Positions 37,526-47,019 of a stretch of DNA of 64,000 bases are shown here, in pieces. Under the pieces are notes generated by a model that had not been told where the DNA came from, did not search any database, and worked only from the letters and a program-made list of their open reading frames with translations. The position numbers and the translations under genes are program-made. Numbering within the stretch: position 1 is the stretch's first letter; every line of letters begins with the position of its first letter. The stretch lies in contig CAKTDA010000004.1 in NCBI GenBank assembly GCA_934541105.1, positions 401,961 to 465,960 of the forward strand, written 5' to 3'. The DNA comes from an uncultured Luteitalea sp. (GTDB lineage Bacteria; Acidobacteriota; Vicinamibacteria; Vicinamibacterales; Vicinamibacteraceae).

Positions 37526-37669
37526 GACGGATTCCCTCGCGTGCCCGGCGGTGGGCACCGAAGTTCCGTGCAACCTGCGTTCCGGGGCCTGGGCAGCGCG
37601 GGGGCGCGGCCGGGACGCCTGCCAACCGGCTCCGGCGTGAGGGGCGCGGGGTTTGCAACCACCCGGAGC

Positions 37670-38791
37670 ATGCCAACTGTTTCGCTCGACTCCGTAATCG
37701 ACAAGCTCGCCCGCTTCCGCCATGCGCCGATGCCGGTCGTCAGCCTGTACCTCGACTTCAAGGCCGACCAGCACGGCCGGCAGACCCACGACGCGTTCCT
37801 CGAACGGGCATTCGTGGATCCGAGTGAGACATACGCAGCCGATTCGACATTCCGCGACGCGCTTGCGCGCGACGAGGCGCGCATCCGGGCCTGGTTGCAG
37901 GAGGAACTGCCATCGCCGCCGCCGGCGGCGGTCGCCATCTTCACGTGCAACGGCGGCGAGGCGCTGTTCGAGGCCATCCCGTTCGACGCGCCCATCGACG
38001 GCCACATGCTGTACGTGGACGACGTGCCGCATCTCTTTCCGCTGGCCCGCGCAGCCGAGCAGTACGCCACGTATGCCGCGCTCGTGGTGAACACCAACAC
38101 CGCCCGCCTGTTCGTCTGCGCCACAGGCACGGTGCAGCATGCCGAGACGATCGAGAACGAGCGCACGAGCCGGGTGAACGTGGGTGGCTGGTCGCAGGCC
38201 CGCTACGAGCGCCACGTGGACGAGCTCCACCTTCGCCACATGAAGGAGGTGGCCGAGGCACTCGAACGCGTGGTGCGCGAGGATCGCGTCTCGGCCGTGA
38301 TTCTCAGCGGGGAAGCCCAGGCGATCGCCCTGCTGCGCTCGCAACTGCACGAGAGCGTGGATGCCCTGATCATCGACGTCATGCGGCTCGACGTCACGGC
38401 GCGCGAGCACGAGATCCTGCGCGCGACACTCGAGGCCTTCAGGCGCAGGGACGAGGAGTCGGACCGCGGCGTGGTCGACGCGCTGCTCGATGCCTACCGT
38501 TCGCGCGGGCTGGCAACCGTCGGGGTCACCGGCGTGCGTGCCGCGCTCGAGCGGGGCCAGGTCGATGTGCTCGTGCTGCCTGCGACGCCGACCGCTCCGG
38601 CGGCGGATCACATGTCGGCAGAGGTCGGGCGGGGCACGCCGGCCGAGCAGCGCAGTTCCCTCGATGAGGAGGTCGTGGAGGGGTTGGTCGCCGAAGCGCG
38701 GCGTACGAGCGCCAGCGTGCGGTTCATCGAGGATGCAGCCCTTCTGGACGGGGCGGGCGGAGCGGGCGCATTCCTGCGGTTCCGGCTGTGA
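37670..38791 (+). CDS. Bacterial eRF1-like protein (baeRF family)
   Basis: 373 aa protein of the bacterial archaeo-eukaryotic release-factor-like group (baeRF/VLRF1 relatives, best fit to baeRF10). Order: N-terminal domain with PVVSLYLDFKADQHGRQT, a central RNase H-like eRF1 domain with YAALVVNTNTARLFVCATGTVQHAE and VGGWSQARYERHVDELHLRHMKEVAEAL, and a C-terminal pelota-like domain (GVTGVRAALERGQVDVLVLP). Related proteins act on stalled or hibernating ribosomes; the NIKS motif of true eRF1 is not seen, while the Gly-rich GGW loop may be the tRNA-facing element. The ATG at 37670 has GGAG close upstream. No partner gene is evident. Confidence 0.8.
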   Translation: MPTVSLDSVIDKLARFRHAPMPVVSLYLDFKADQHGRQTHDAFLERAFVDPSETYAADSTFRDALARDEARIRAWLQEELPSPPPAAVAIFTCNGGEALFEAIPFDAPIDGHMLYVDDVPHLFPLARAAEQYATYAALVVNTNTARLFVCATGTVQHAETIENERTSRVNVGGWSQARYERHVDELHLRHMKEVAEALERVVREDRVSAVILSGEAQAIALLRSQLHESVDALIIDVMRLDVTAREHEILRATLEAFRRRDEESDRGVVDALLDAYRSRGLATVGVTGVRAALERGQVDVLVLPATPTAPAADHMSAEVGRGTPAEQRSSLDEEVVEGLVAEARRTSASVRFIEDAALLDGAGGAGAFLRFRL

Positions 38792-38822
38792 ATCGCTGGG
38801 GCTTCGCCCTTGCTGTTCTTGC

Positions 38823-39200
38823 TCATGGTGACCCACGCTTCACGGAGCGTGCGACCTGCCGCAGCGCGTCGCCCCCGGCAAGGCCCGCAAACCACGCAAG
38901 GATTGTGGGCGCGGCATAGATCGCCAGGGCGATGGGCAGGAGGCCGCCGCCGCGCAGCGACCAGGCGATCCAGGCGAGCAGCGGCAGCAGCACGAGCACC
39001 CTGGCTCCCCATGCGGGAAGCCGGGGTGCGACGACGAGGGCGATGATGCCCATCGTGACCCAGAGGACGCTCCACTGGCGCAGGCCGACCGAGTCGTGCC
39101 ACACGCCCGGCGCCACCTCGATCCCGTGCCATTGCGTGCCGAGGACGAGCACGCCGAGCCCGAGGAGCACGCCCGCCAACACCAGTGTCTTCGTCGTCAT
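38823..39200 (-). CDS. Small integral membrane protein, unknown function
   Basis: 125 aa with four hydrophobic segments: TLVLAGVLLGLGVLVLG (about 4-20), QWSVLWVTMGIIALVV (about 42-57), VLVLLPLLAWIAWSL (about 68-82) and LPIALAIYAAPTILAWFAGL (about 87-106), then a basic tail ending KRGSP. Not recognised. It lies 56 nt downstream of the PLA2-like gene on the same strand and may be co-transcribed. Confidence 0.6.
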   Translation of the reverse strand: MTTKTLVLAGVLLGLGVLVLGTQWHGIEVAPGVWHDSVGLRQWSVLWVTMGIIALVVAPRLPAWGARVLVLLPLLAWIAWSLRGGGLLPIALAIYAAPTILAWFAGLAGGDALRQVARSVKRGSP

Positions 39201-39256
39201 TCACATCTCCGGTCGGGTGGTTCCGACGATCCGTCGTGCGTCGTGCTGTTCTCGCG

Positions 39257-40576
39257 TCACATAGCCTGGCAGGTCTGGCACTCGATCGGACAGAAGCCGC
39301 CTGCCGGTGAGGAGCAGGTTCCTCCCTCGCCGTTGCTGCTGCCCGAGCCGCCCCCGGCGCCGCAGTACATCGGGTTGCTGGCCGTGCAGAAGCAGTAGAC
39401 CGCCTGCATGTTGCACCGCTGGCACGACCAGCTGCCGGAGAACGGCCAGAACCAGCTGCCCTCGCTGCACCCGTTCTTCTCGTAGCACTGGTCGTGGGCG
39501 TCGCAGCAGGGGCGGAAGATCGAGCCGTCGAGCCAGTGCAGGCGATCGCACCCTTCTTCGTTCATCGCCCCGCCGAAGGCGAACGCAAAGGGCGCCTTCA
39601 GCGCGTCGGGCAGCACGGGCGTATCGGCGAGCACGGGCGCGACCTGGGGCGCCAGGGCGTCCCAGGCAGCTGTCGGCAGCGGCGACACCGCCCGTGCGAG
39701 CTGGGCAAGCGCCGGCGCGCTGGCGGGACGATGGAACAGGCGTGCCATGGCGGCGGCAAACGGATCGGCGGGCTCGAGCGTCCTGGTCGCCTGCGTCGCG
39801 AACTGATAGGCCTGCACGTTTGCCCACCCCATCGTCGGCGTGAACGTCCAGCCACCCGGCAGGCGATCGGGCATGATCACGCCCTCGCTGCCATCCACCT
39901 TCCAGGTGAGGACCTGCGCCGTGTCGAACCAGCGCACGAACCCACGGGACTTGCCCGTGCGGGCATCGACGATCCGCGCCGTGAACCGCGAGTAGTCGAT
40001 GCGCGTCCTGGACGGCTTGCGCACGTGCCGATCGAGAGTGGCGCGCACGACCACTTCGTCGAACTCGGTCTCGGCCGCCTCGAGTTGCGTGGCCATGCGG
40101 CCAGACGACGAACCCCTGGCCATGGCGCGCCGGCTGCGCCGCAGGTGGCCGTCCCAGGTGCCCGCCTCGCCCGTCACATCCGCCATCGTCTGTTCACCGA
40201 GTGCCTGCACGTCGGCCTGCAGCGCATAGAGTTGATGGCCGGCCCACTCGAGCCCCAGCGAGGCCTGTTCGGGCAGCGCGAACTCCTGCGGACCGCCGCC
40301 AGCGCGCTCGCGCTGCCAGACGACCCGTCGATCGCCGCCGCCCACGCGCAGCCTGCCACGGACGACGCCAGCCCGCGTCCGCAACACGCCGTCCATGCCC
40401 TTGTCGGCCGTGCGACGCACGTCCACCACCGCATCGGGGAAGGTGAGCGTGACGCGTCGCGCGCGCGATTCGAGCGCATGGAACGTGCCTCCCATGTTGA
40501 CGCTCTGTGCCGCCGCCACGCCGGGCAACAGCAGGAGCAGCAGGGCGGCCGGAACCGCCCGTGTCGTACGACCCAT
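39257..40576 (-). CDS. Secreted Cys-rich protein with phospholipase A2 active-site motif
   Basis: 439 aa exported protein. A signal peptide (ALLLLLLPGVAAAQ, about 10-24) is followed by a roughly 300-residue domain that I do not recognise, then a cysteine-rich C-terminal domain (about 335-439). It holds CCDAHDQCY (357-365), which matches the PROSITE PLA2 pattern CCxxHxxC with the catalytic His361-Asp362 pair, and further Cys clusters (CQRCNMQAVYCFC; CPIECQTCQ) expected to form disulfides outside the cytoplasm. The canonical calcium loop is not obvious. Lipolytic activity is therefore inferred, not shown. GGAGG lies 5 nt before the ATG, next to a leader hairpin. Confidence 0.75.
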   Translation of the reverse strand: MGRTTRAVPAALLLLLLPGVAAAQSVNMGGTFHALESRARRVTLTFPDAVVDVRRTADKGMDGVLRTRAGVVRGRLRVGGGDRRVVWQRERAGGGPQEFALPEQASLGLEWAGHQLYALQADVQALGEQTMADVTGEAGTWDGHLRRSRRAMARGSSSGRMATQLEAAETEFDEVVVRATLDRHVRKPSRTRIDYSRFTARIVDARTGKSRGFVRWFDTAQVLTWKVDGSEGVIMPDRLPGGWTFTPTMGWANVQAYQFATQATRTLEPADPFAAAMARLFHRPASAPALAQLARAVSPLPTAAWDALAPQVAPVLADTPVLPDALKAPFAFAFGGAMNEEGCDRLHWLDGSIFRPCCDAHDQCYEKNGCSEGSWFWPFSGSWSCQRCNMQAVYCFCTASNPMYCGAGGGSGSSNGEGGTCSSPAGGFCPIECQTCQAM

Positions 40577-40589
40577 GGACGCCTCCTCT

Positions 40590-40608
40590 CCGGTGGCGAG
40601 GCCACCGG
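40590..40608 (-). promoter_or_regulatory. Leader hairpin beside the ribosome site of the PLA2-like gene
   Basis: A perfect 8-bp stem with a 3-nt loop lies three bases upstream of the GGAGG on the minus strand. It could modulate ribosome access to the secreted protein's message. Confidence 0.4.
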
Positions 40609-40719
40609 GAGATGGAGCGGGCCAACCTCCCGCGCGTCCGATCCCTTCTCTCGCAAGGCGCGGGCCAGGCTCGTGTCGTGCGATTCACAGGGAATGACGG
40701 CGGTTGCGCAAGTGGGGGC

Positions 40720-40768
40720 TGCAGAACCTGCGATCCGCCTCCCGCTGTGTGTTGCAGAAACTGCGATC
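40720..40768 (+). repeat. Direct repeat of 16 bp
   Basis: Two copies (40720-40735 and 40753-40768) of TGCAGAA(C/A)CTGCGATC, one mismatch, starts 33 nt apart, i.e. about three helical turns. The spacing suits a regulator binding one DNA face upstream of either divergent gene. Confidence 0.55.
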
Positions 40769-40936
40769 ATCACGAGCGCAGGAACGCCTTGACGTGGGGC
40801 GCCCGGAGTCTTGCTACGATTACGCGTCCACGTACAGCGGTGGAGGCACGTCGCCTTCATCCCGCGCGCACGGGACCAGAGTGACGTCGCGACGTACGCC
40901 GATCGGCCGGAGCCGGTCACGACACGGGAAAGGCCG

Positions 40937-41206
40937 ATGACACGGGCGGTGCACTATCGTGTGAGCGGACGCGTGCAGGGCGTGGGCTACCGCGCGTTTG
41001 CCGCCGACGCGGCGCGGGCCGAGGGGCTCGCCGGCTGGGTGCGCAACCGTCCCGACGGTTCGGTGGAGGCCCACGCCGAGGGCGACGCCGATGCCCTCGC
41101 GCGTTTCGAATGGCGCCTCTGGCAGGGACCGTCCCTGGCAAGGGTCGAGGACGTGGTGACCGAGGACGTCACGCCGGACGGCGCCCCCGGCTTCCGCATC
41201 GCCTGA
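40937..41206 (+). CDS. acyP: Acylphosphatase
   Basis: 89 aa enzyme hydrolysing carboxyl-phosphate bonds such as acetyl or carbamoyl phosphate. The motif GRVQGVGYRAFA contains the catalytic Arg19, and GWVRNRPDG the catalytic Asn37; the fold continues to PDGAPGFRIA. Length is typical. The ATG at 40937 lies in a TGATGAC context without a strong ribosome site. The apt gene follows after 29 nt and is likely co-transcribed. Confidence 0.95.
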   Translation: MTRAVHYRVSGRVQGVGYRAFAADAARAEGLAGWVRNRPDGSVEAHAEGDADALARFEWRLWQGPSLARVEDVVTEDVTPDGAPGFRIA

Positions 41207-41235
41207 CGACACAGATCAGCAACCACTTACCAGAC

Positions 41236-41763
41236 ATGAACGCAGAGCTGCTCAAGCACAAGATCCGGCACGTGCCCGACTTCCCGAAACCGGGCATCCT
41301 CTTCTACGACATCACCACGCTGCTCCGTGACCCGGAGGGCCTCAGGCTCGGACTCGATGCTCTCGCCGCGCCCTATACCCAGACGCCCATCGACATCGTG
41401 GTCGGCATGGAGAGCCGCGGCTTCATCTTCGGGGCGGCGCTCGCCGATCGCCTCGGTGCCGGCTTCGTGCCGGTGCGCAAGCGCGGGAAGCTCCCCGCCG
41501 CCACGGTGCAGGTGACATACGACCTCGAGTACGGCACCGACGTCCTCGAGCTTCACGCCGACGCCATCACGCGAGGGCAGCGCGTCCTGATCGTCGACGA
41601 CCTGCTGGCGACGGGGGGCACGGCCGCCGCCACCGTCGATCTCGTCTCGGGACGCGGCGCCGAGATCGTGGGCTGCGCGTTCCTCGTCGAGCTCACCTTC
41701 CTGCGCGGGCGCGCGCGCCTCGGCGACACGCCCGTGCACGTCGTCCTGCGCTACGACGACTGA
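41236..41763 (+). CDS. apt: Adenine phosphoribosyltransferase
   Basis: 175 aa purine salvage enzyme making AMP from adenine and PRPP. Seen: IRHVPDFPKPGILFYDITTLL, GMESRGFIFG, RKRGKLPAATV and the PRPP-binding loop VLIVDDLLATGGTAA. Normal length. Followed by tRNA-Arg on the same strand. Confidence 0.96.
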   Translation: MNAELLKHKIRHVPDFPKPGILFYDITTLLRDPEGLRLGLDALAAPYTQTPIDIVVGMESRGFIFGAALADRLGAGFVPVRKRGKLPAATVQVTYDLEYGTDVLELHADAITRGQRVLIVDDLLATGGTAAATVDLVSGRGAEIVGCAFLVELTFLRGRARLGDTPVHVVLRYDD

Positions 41764-41853
41764 CGCCGCTTGCCGAGGCACGGCAGAGCAGTGCATCATG
41801 GCGGATGGCCCGACAGGCGATGACCCGCGATGGGTGGCGCGTGCCGGGCGCGT

Positions 41854-41930
41854 GAGCGTGTAGCTCAGATGGATAGAGCGGCCGCCTCCTAAGCGGCAGG
41901 TCCCCGGTTCGACTCCGGGCACGCTCACCA
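41854..41930 (+). tRNA. tRNA-Arg (anticodon CCT)
   Basis: 77 nt with encoded CCA. Acceptor GAGCGTG pairs with CACGCTC; the anticodon stem GCCGC/GCGGC encloses CTCCTAA with anticodon CCT; D arm AGCTCAGATGGATAGAGC and T arm GGTTCGACTCC are standard. No neighbouring integrase or repeated 3' end. Confidence 0.95.
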
Positions 41931-41968
41931 TCGGTTCCCCGGGCAGCCGGGCGGGCCGGACGACACAC

Positions 41969-42715
41969 ATGAACAAAGCCGAACGCGAACAACTGAAGCA
42001 CAACGAAGCCGCCGACGCGGTGTTTGCCGTCACCACCTTCGTCACCCGGTACGCCAGGACGATCGGGCTCGCGACCGTCGCCGTGCTGTTGCTCGTCGGG
42101 GCCGTGTTCGGCTATCGGGCGTTCACCGCGCGCGCCGAGGAGCGTGCGCAGGGCGAGCTGGCACGGGCCGTGGAGATTCTCCAGGCACCGGTTGCACCCA
42201 CGCCGGCCGATGGCGCGGCGCCCGCAGCGACCGAGGGCACGTACGCCTCGGAGGCCGCACGCAACGAGGCTGCGCTGACGCATCTGCTCGCCACGGCCGA
42301 CAAGTACGGCAGCACCGACGGCGGACTGCGGGCGCGGTACTACGCCGCCTCGCTGTACGCGGAGACCGACCGCCCCAGGGAAGCTGGCGAGGCCTACCAG
42401 CAGGTCGTCGATCGCGCCGGGGCGGGGTCGCTCATCGGCCGCATGGCCTCCCTCGGCCTCGCGAGCATGCAGGTCCGCCAGAAGCAGTTCGACCCGGCCA
42501 TCAAGACGCTCCAGGAGCTCTCGCAGCGGCGCGACGGCCCCCTGCCTGTCGATGCGGTGCTCGTCCAGCTCGCCGATGCCTACCAGCAGTCGGGGCGCGC
42601 CGCCGAGGCGGCCCAGACGCTCCAGCGCGTGATCGACGAGTTCCCCCAGAGCCCGTACGCCGCCGACGCCCGCGAGCGCGTCGCGTTGCTCCAGGCCTCG
42701 CCGAAGGCGTCCTGA
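41969..42715 (+). CDS. YfgM-like membrane-anchored TPR protein
   Basis: 248 aa protein with a cytosolic N-terminus, one membrane helix (GLATVAVLLLVGAVFGY, about 33-49) and a periplasmic region with tetratricopeptide-like helical repeats (RARYYAASLYAETDRPREAGEAYQQV; VLVQLADAYQQSGRAAEAAQTLQRV). The layout matches YfgM, an accessory of the Sec translocon that hands proteins to periplasmic chaperones. In many genomes it sits beside bamB/der, not here. The following histidine kinase gene starts 3 nt downstream. Confidence 0.8.
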   Translation: MNKAEREQLKHNEAADAVFAVTTFVTRYARTIGLATVAVLLLVGAVFGYRAFTARAEERAQGELARAVEILQAPVAPTPADGAAPAATEGTYASEAARNEAALTHLLATADKYGSTDGGLRARYYAASLYAETDRPREAGEAYQQVVDRAGAGSLIGRMASLGLASMQVRQKQFDPAIKTLQELSQRRDGPLPVDAVLVQLADAYQQSGRAAEAAQTLQRVIDEFPQSPYAADARERVALLQASPKAS

Positions 42716-42718
42716 CCC

Positions 42719-44399
<1,681 letters not shown>

Positions 44400-44428
<29 letters not shown>

Positions 44429-45263
44429 AGAGGCCCGGCGCGCGCACGTCGGCCTGGCCGATCCAGTCCGCGTCGAGCTCCAGGTAGGGGAACACCGCGT
44501 CCTCGAGCACGACGTCGCCTTCCGGCTGGCACCCGAAGCCGTAGCGATGGCTCAGGAGATTGGCGGCGTAGCAGATCCCGGCCGCCTGCGGATCGGGCGC
44601 ATCCTCGAATGCGTGGTGATACTGCACCACTGCGCGCACCTCGTCCGGCACGTTCCAGAACCCGAGGGCCAGCGCACCGCAGACCGCATGGCGCTGCGTG
44701 AGTGCCGCGTGCAGTTCGTCGGCGCGGATGATCGCGTTGTGCCGCTTCTGGTACTGGTGCGCGGTCTTGAGGACCACCAGCTTGCCGATGTCGTGGAGCA
44801 GGCCGCAGAGGAACGCCTCCTCGACGTCCGCACGGACGCGGTCGGCAATGAGGTGGGCGGTGTACGCCGTGCCCACGGCGTGTTCCATGAAACGGGCGCC
44901 TTCCTGCCCGTAGACTTCCGGCGACTTGAACTGCGACTGCATCGACACGGTGACCACCACGTTGCGCACCGTGCGCGTCCCGAGCCGCACCACGGCGTCG
45001 GCCACCGACCGCAGCGGCGACATCGCGCCGTAGATGGCCGAATTGGCCATCCCGAGCACGCGCGTGGCCAGCACCGGGTCCTTGCTCACGACGGCGGCGA
45101 GTGTCGCGATCGTCACCTCGGGGTCGCCGACCATCTGCAGCACGCGCTGCGCCTGGTCGGGGAGCATCGGCACCGAGAGGTCCTCGGGCCGCAGCCACGG
45201 GTGTTCGTCGGTTGCCAGCAGTGCCGCGGCGCTGCCGGCGTCGAGCCCTGCCGGCAGGTTCAT
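44400..45263 (-). CDS. HDOD-domain signalling protein
   Basis: 287 aa protein with a HDOD domain: VPMLPDQAQRVLQMVGDPEVTIATLAAVVSKDPVLATRVLGMANS, then GLLHDIGKLVVL, which keeps an HD dyad, and HHAFEDAPD. HDOD proteins act as signalling hubs, often with CheY, CheX or c-di-GMP systems, and generally lack proven enzyme activity. The start ATG overlaps the cheX stop (ATGA), so the two are coupled. No output domain beyond HDOD is seen. Confidence 0.9.
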
Positions 45264-45772
45264 TCGCGCGGCCCCGTCGTGCTGAGGACGAGCTCGAGGC
45301 AGACTTCGTGCTCGCCCATCCTGAAGGGCAGCAACGTCCGTCGTCCGTTGGCGAGCGGCGTCATGTAGAAGTCCGAGCCCATGGTGACCGTCGGAATCGA
45401 GATGGCCCAGGCATCGCCGTCGGTGGCCATGCGGGTGCGGAACGACCCGGCCACCATGTTCGCGATCTCGCCGATGGCATCGGCAATCTCGGGCCGCGTC
45501 GGTTCGTCCGCCTCGCCCATGCCGAGCAGGGCGCGCGTGATGACGGCGGCGCCGTCGAACGTCGCGTAGAACACGACGAGGCCGGTGCGCGATCCGCCGA
45601 AGCCGATCTGACCGACGACGTTGCTCTGGGGCCGGAGGGCGTCGCCATCGAGGGGCAGCTTCTCGTCGAGCGCCATCCCCATCATCGTGCCGAAGACGTC
45701 GAGCAGGCTGTCCTTGAGCACGGTGATCATCGCGTGCGTGGACGGTTCGTCGAGGCAGGTAGCAGGTGACAT
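45260..45772 (-). CDS. cheX: CheX-like CheY-P phosphatase
   Basis: 170 aa chemotaxis phosphatase. The catalytic motif ExxN is present in IGEIANMVAGSF; VLKDSLLDVFGTMMGM and TVTMGSDFYM are family features. CheX removes phosphate from CheY to end the signal. The cheY-like gene lies 14 nt upstream and HDOD is coupled downstream, so the three form a cheY-cheX-HDOD operon. Confidence 0.88.
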   Translation of the reverse strand: MSPATCLDEPSTHAMITVLKDSLLDVFGTMMGMALDEKLPLDGDALRPQSNVVGQIGFGGSRTGLVVFYATFDGAAVITRALLGMGEADEPTRPEIADAIGEIANMVAGSFRTRMATDGDAWAISIPTVTMGSDFYMTPLANGRRTLLPFRMGEHEVCLELVLSTTGPRE

Positions 45773-45786
45773 GTCGATCCTCGGCG

Positions 45787-46152
45787 TCAGCGGGCCAGCA
45801 CGGCGTCGATCTTTTCCTTGATCGTGTCTGGCGTGAAGGGCTTGACGACGTAGCTGGTGACGCCGGCGCGCAGGGCTTCGACGATGTCGTCCTTGGCGGC
45901 GTTGGTGGTGACCATCAGCACGGGCAGGTTCTGCCGGCCGTCCAACGCGCGCAGCGATCGGATGAATTCGATGCCGTTCATCTCCGGCATGTTCCAGTCG
46001 GTGATCACGAGATCGATCGCACCGTCGCTCAGGCGCTCGATGCCCTCGCGGCCGTTGCCGGCCTCGACGACGTCCTGGTAGCCCAGCTTGTTGAGGGTGT
46101 TGATGATGATCCGACGCATCGTGGACGAGTCGTCCACCACGAGAAACCGCAT
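45787..46152 (-). CDS. cheY: CheY-like single-domain response regulator
   Basis: 121 aa receiver with VVDDSSTMRRII, phospho-acceptor Asp in VITDWNMPEMNG, TTNA and KPFTPDTIKEK: all CheY hallmarks, without an output domain. It probably talks to the flagellar switch or to HDOD. The ATG at 46152 lies only three nucleotides after GGAGG, a tight but usable spacing. First gene of the cheY-cheX-HDOD operon, divergent from the FlrB-like kinase. Confidence 0.92.
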   Translation of the reverse strand: MRFLVVDDSSTMRRIIINTLNKLGYQDVVEAGNGREGIERLSDGAIDLVITDWNMPEMNGIEFIRSLRALDGRQNLPVLMVTTNAAKDDIVEALRAGVTSYVVKPFTPDTIKEKIDAVLAR

Positions 46153-46272
46153 ACGCCTCCGGCTTGCTAGACTGTGGCGCCGGGCGACGTGCCCGACCCC
46201 CGTCACCTCGCGGGGTTAATCGGCGGCAGCCGCCACGGCTTGAAGGCCGGGCGCCTCGCCAGAAGGACTGCT

Positions 46273-47019
46273 GTGTCCCCATCCGAACCCCTGCCGTCCA
46301 CGACGACCGCGGTCGGCGAGTCCGCGCGCGAGCTGGATGCCGGCGACCTGGTGTTTGCCAACCGGCTGATCACGCTGGAGCTCGTGCTCCCCAACGTGAC
46401 GCACGAGATCAACAACGCCCTGCAGGTGATTGGCGGGCTCGGCGAGATCATGGCCACGCGCGTCGGCATGCCGGAGGACGCGGCCCAGAAGCTCCAGCGC
46501 ATCCACGGGCAGGCCGTCAGGTGTTCGAGCCTGTTGCGCGAGCTCCTGTCGTATGCGCGGCGCGATGGGGCTGCGCCGACGACCGACGTCGGCCGCGGCA
46601 TCGACGCGGCGCTGAACCTGCGCCGCTATCACCTCGCACGCGCGCGTGTGTCGGTCCGCGTGGATCCGCAATCGGAGGGCTCGCTCGTCGCGCGGATGGA
46701 CTCGCAGCATTTCGAGCAGATGGTCGTGAACCTGGTGCTGAACGCGGAGCAGGGGATGGCGGGGACTGCGGAGTCCGAGATTCGCATCGCGTACGGACAC
46801 AGCGGCGACATGGTGGTGCTGACGGTGGCCGACACCGGCCCGGGCATCGACATGGCGCGGCAGGAGGAGTACTTCCGTCCGTTCATGACGACACGGACGG
46901 GAGCGGTGGGCCTCGGGCTGACCGCCTCGCGCGCGGTGGCGGAGGCCTGCGGCGGACAGCTGCGCTTCGTGGCGCCGACCGTGGTCGAAGTGCGCCTGCC
47001 GGCTAAGCCGTCGCGCTGA
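46273..47019 (+). CDS. FlrB/NtrB-like soluble histidine kinase
   Basis: 248 aa minimal sensor kinase: phospho-acceptor in LPNVTHEINNALQVIGGLGEIM (about residues 35-56), then the ATPase with NLVLNAEQGMAG, DTGPGID and AVGLGLTASRAV. No PAS, GAF or membrane segment, so it must receive its cue by protein contact. GTG start with AAGGA five nucleotides upstream. It converges on the sigma-54 activator gene (17-nt tail overlap) and is likely its partner, as in FlrB-FlrC or FleS-FleR. Confidence 0.85.
   Translation: MSPSEPLPSTTTAVGESARELDAGDLVFANRLITLELVLPNVTHEINNALQVIGGLGEIMATRVGMPEDAAQKLQRIHGQAVRCSSLLRELLSYARRDGAAPTTDVGRGIDAALNLRRYHLARARVSVRVDPQSEGSLVARMDSQHFEQMVVNLVLNAEQGMAGTAESEIRIAYGHSGDMVVLTVADTGPGIDMARQEEYFRPFMTTRTGAVGLGLTASRAVAEACGGQLRFVAPTVVEVRLPAKPSR

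Larger units (their letters stand above)
40577..40936. other. Divergent intergenic region
   Basis: 360 bases without a convincing gene between the PLA2-like gene and acylphosphatase. It holds the leader hairpin at 40590-40608, a 16-bp direct repeat at 40720-40768, and a TTGACG at about 40788 that might belong to the rightward promoter, although no well-spaced -10 follows. Short open frames here look like noise. Confidence 0.5.

Noticed and set aside
46195..46272. Possible riboswitch in the leader of the FlrB-like kinase
   Set aside because: Contains short stems and a GGGGTTA-like stretch reminiscent of the GEMM motif, but the conserved helices and tetraloop receptor of c-di-GMP riboswitches are not present.
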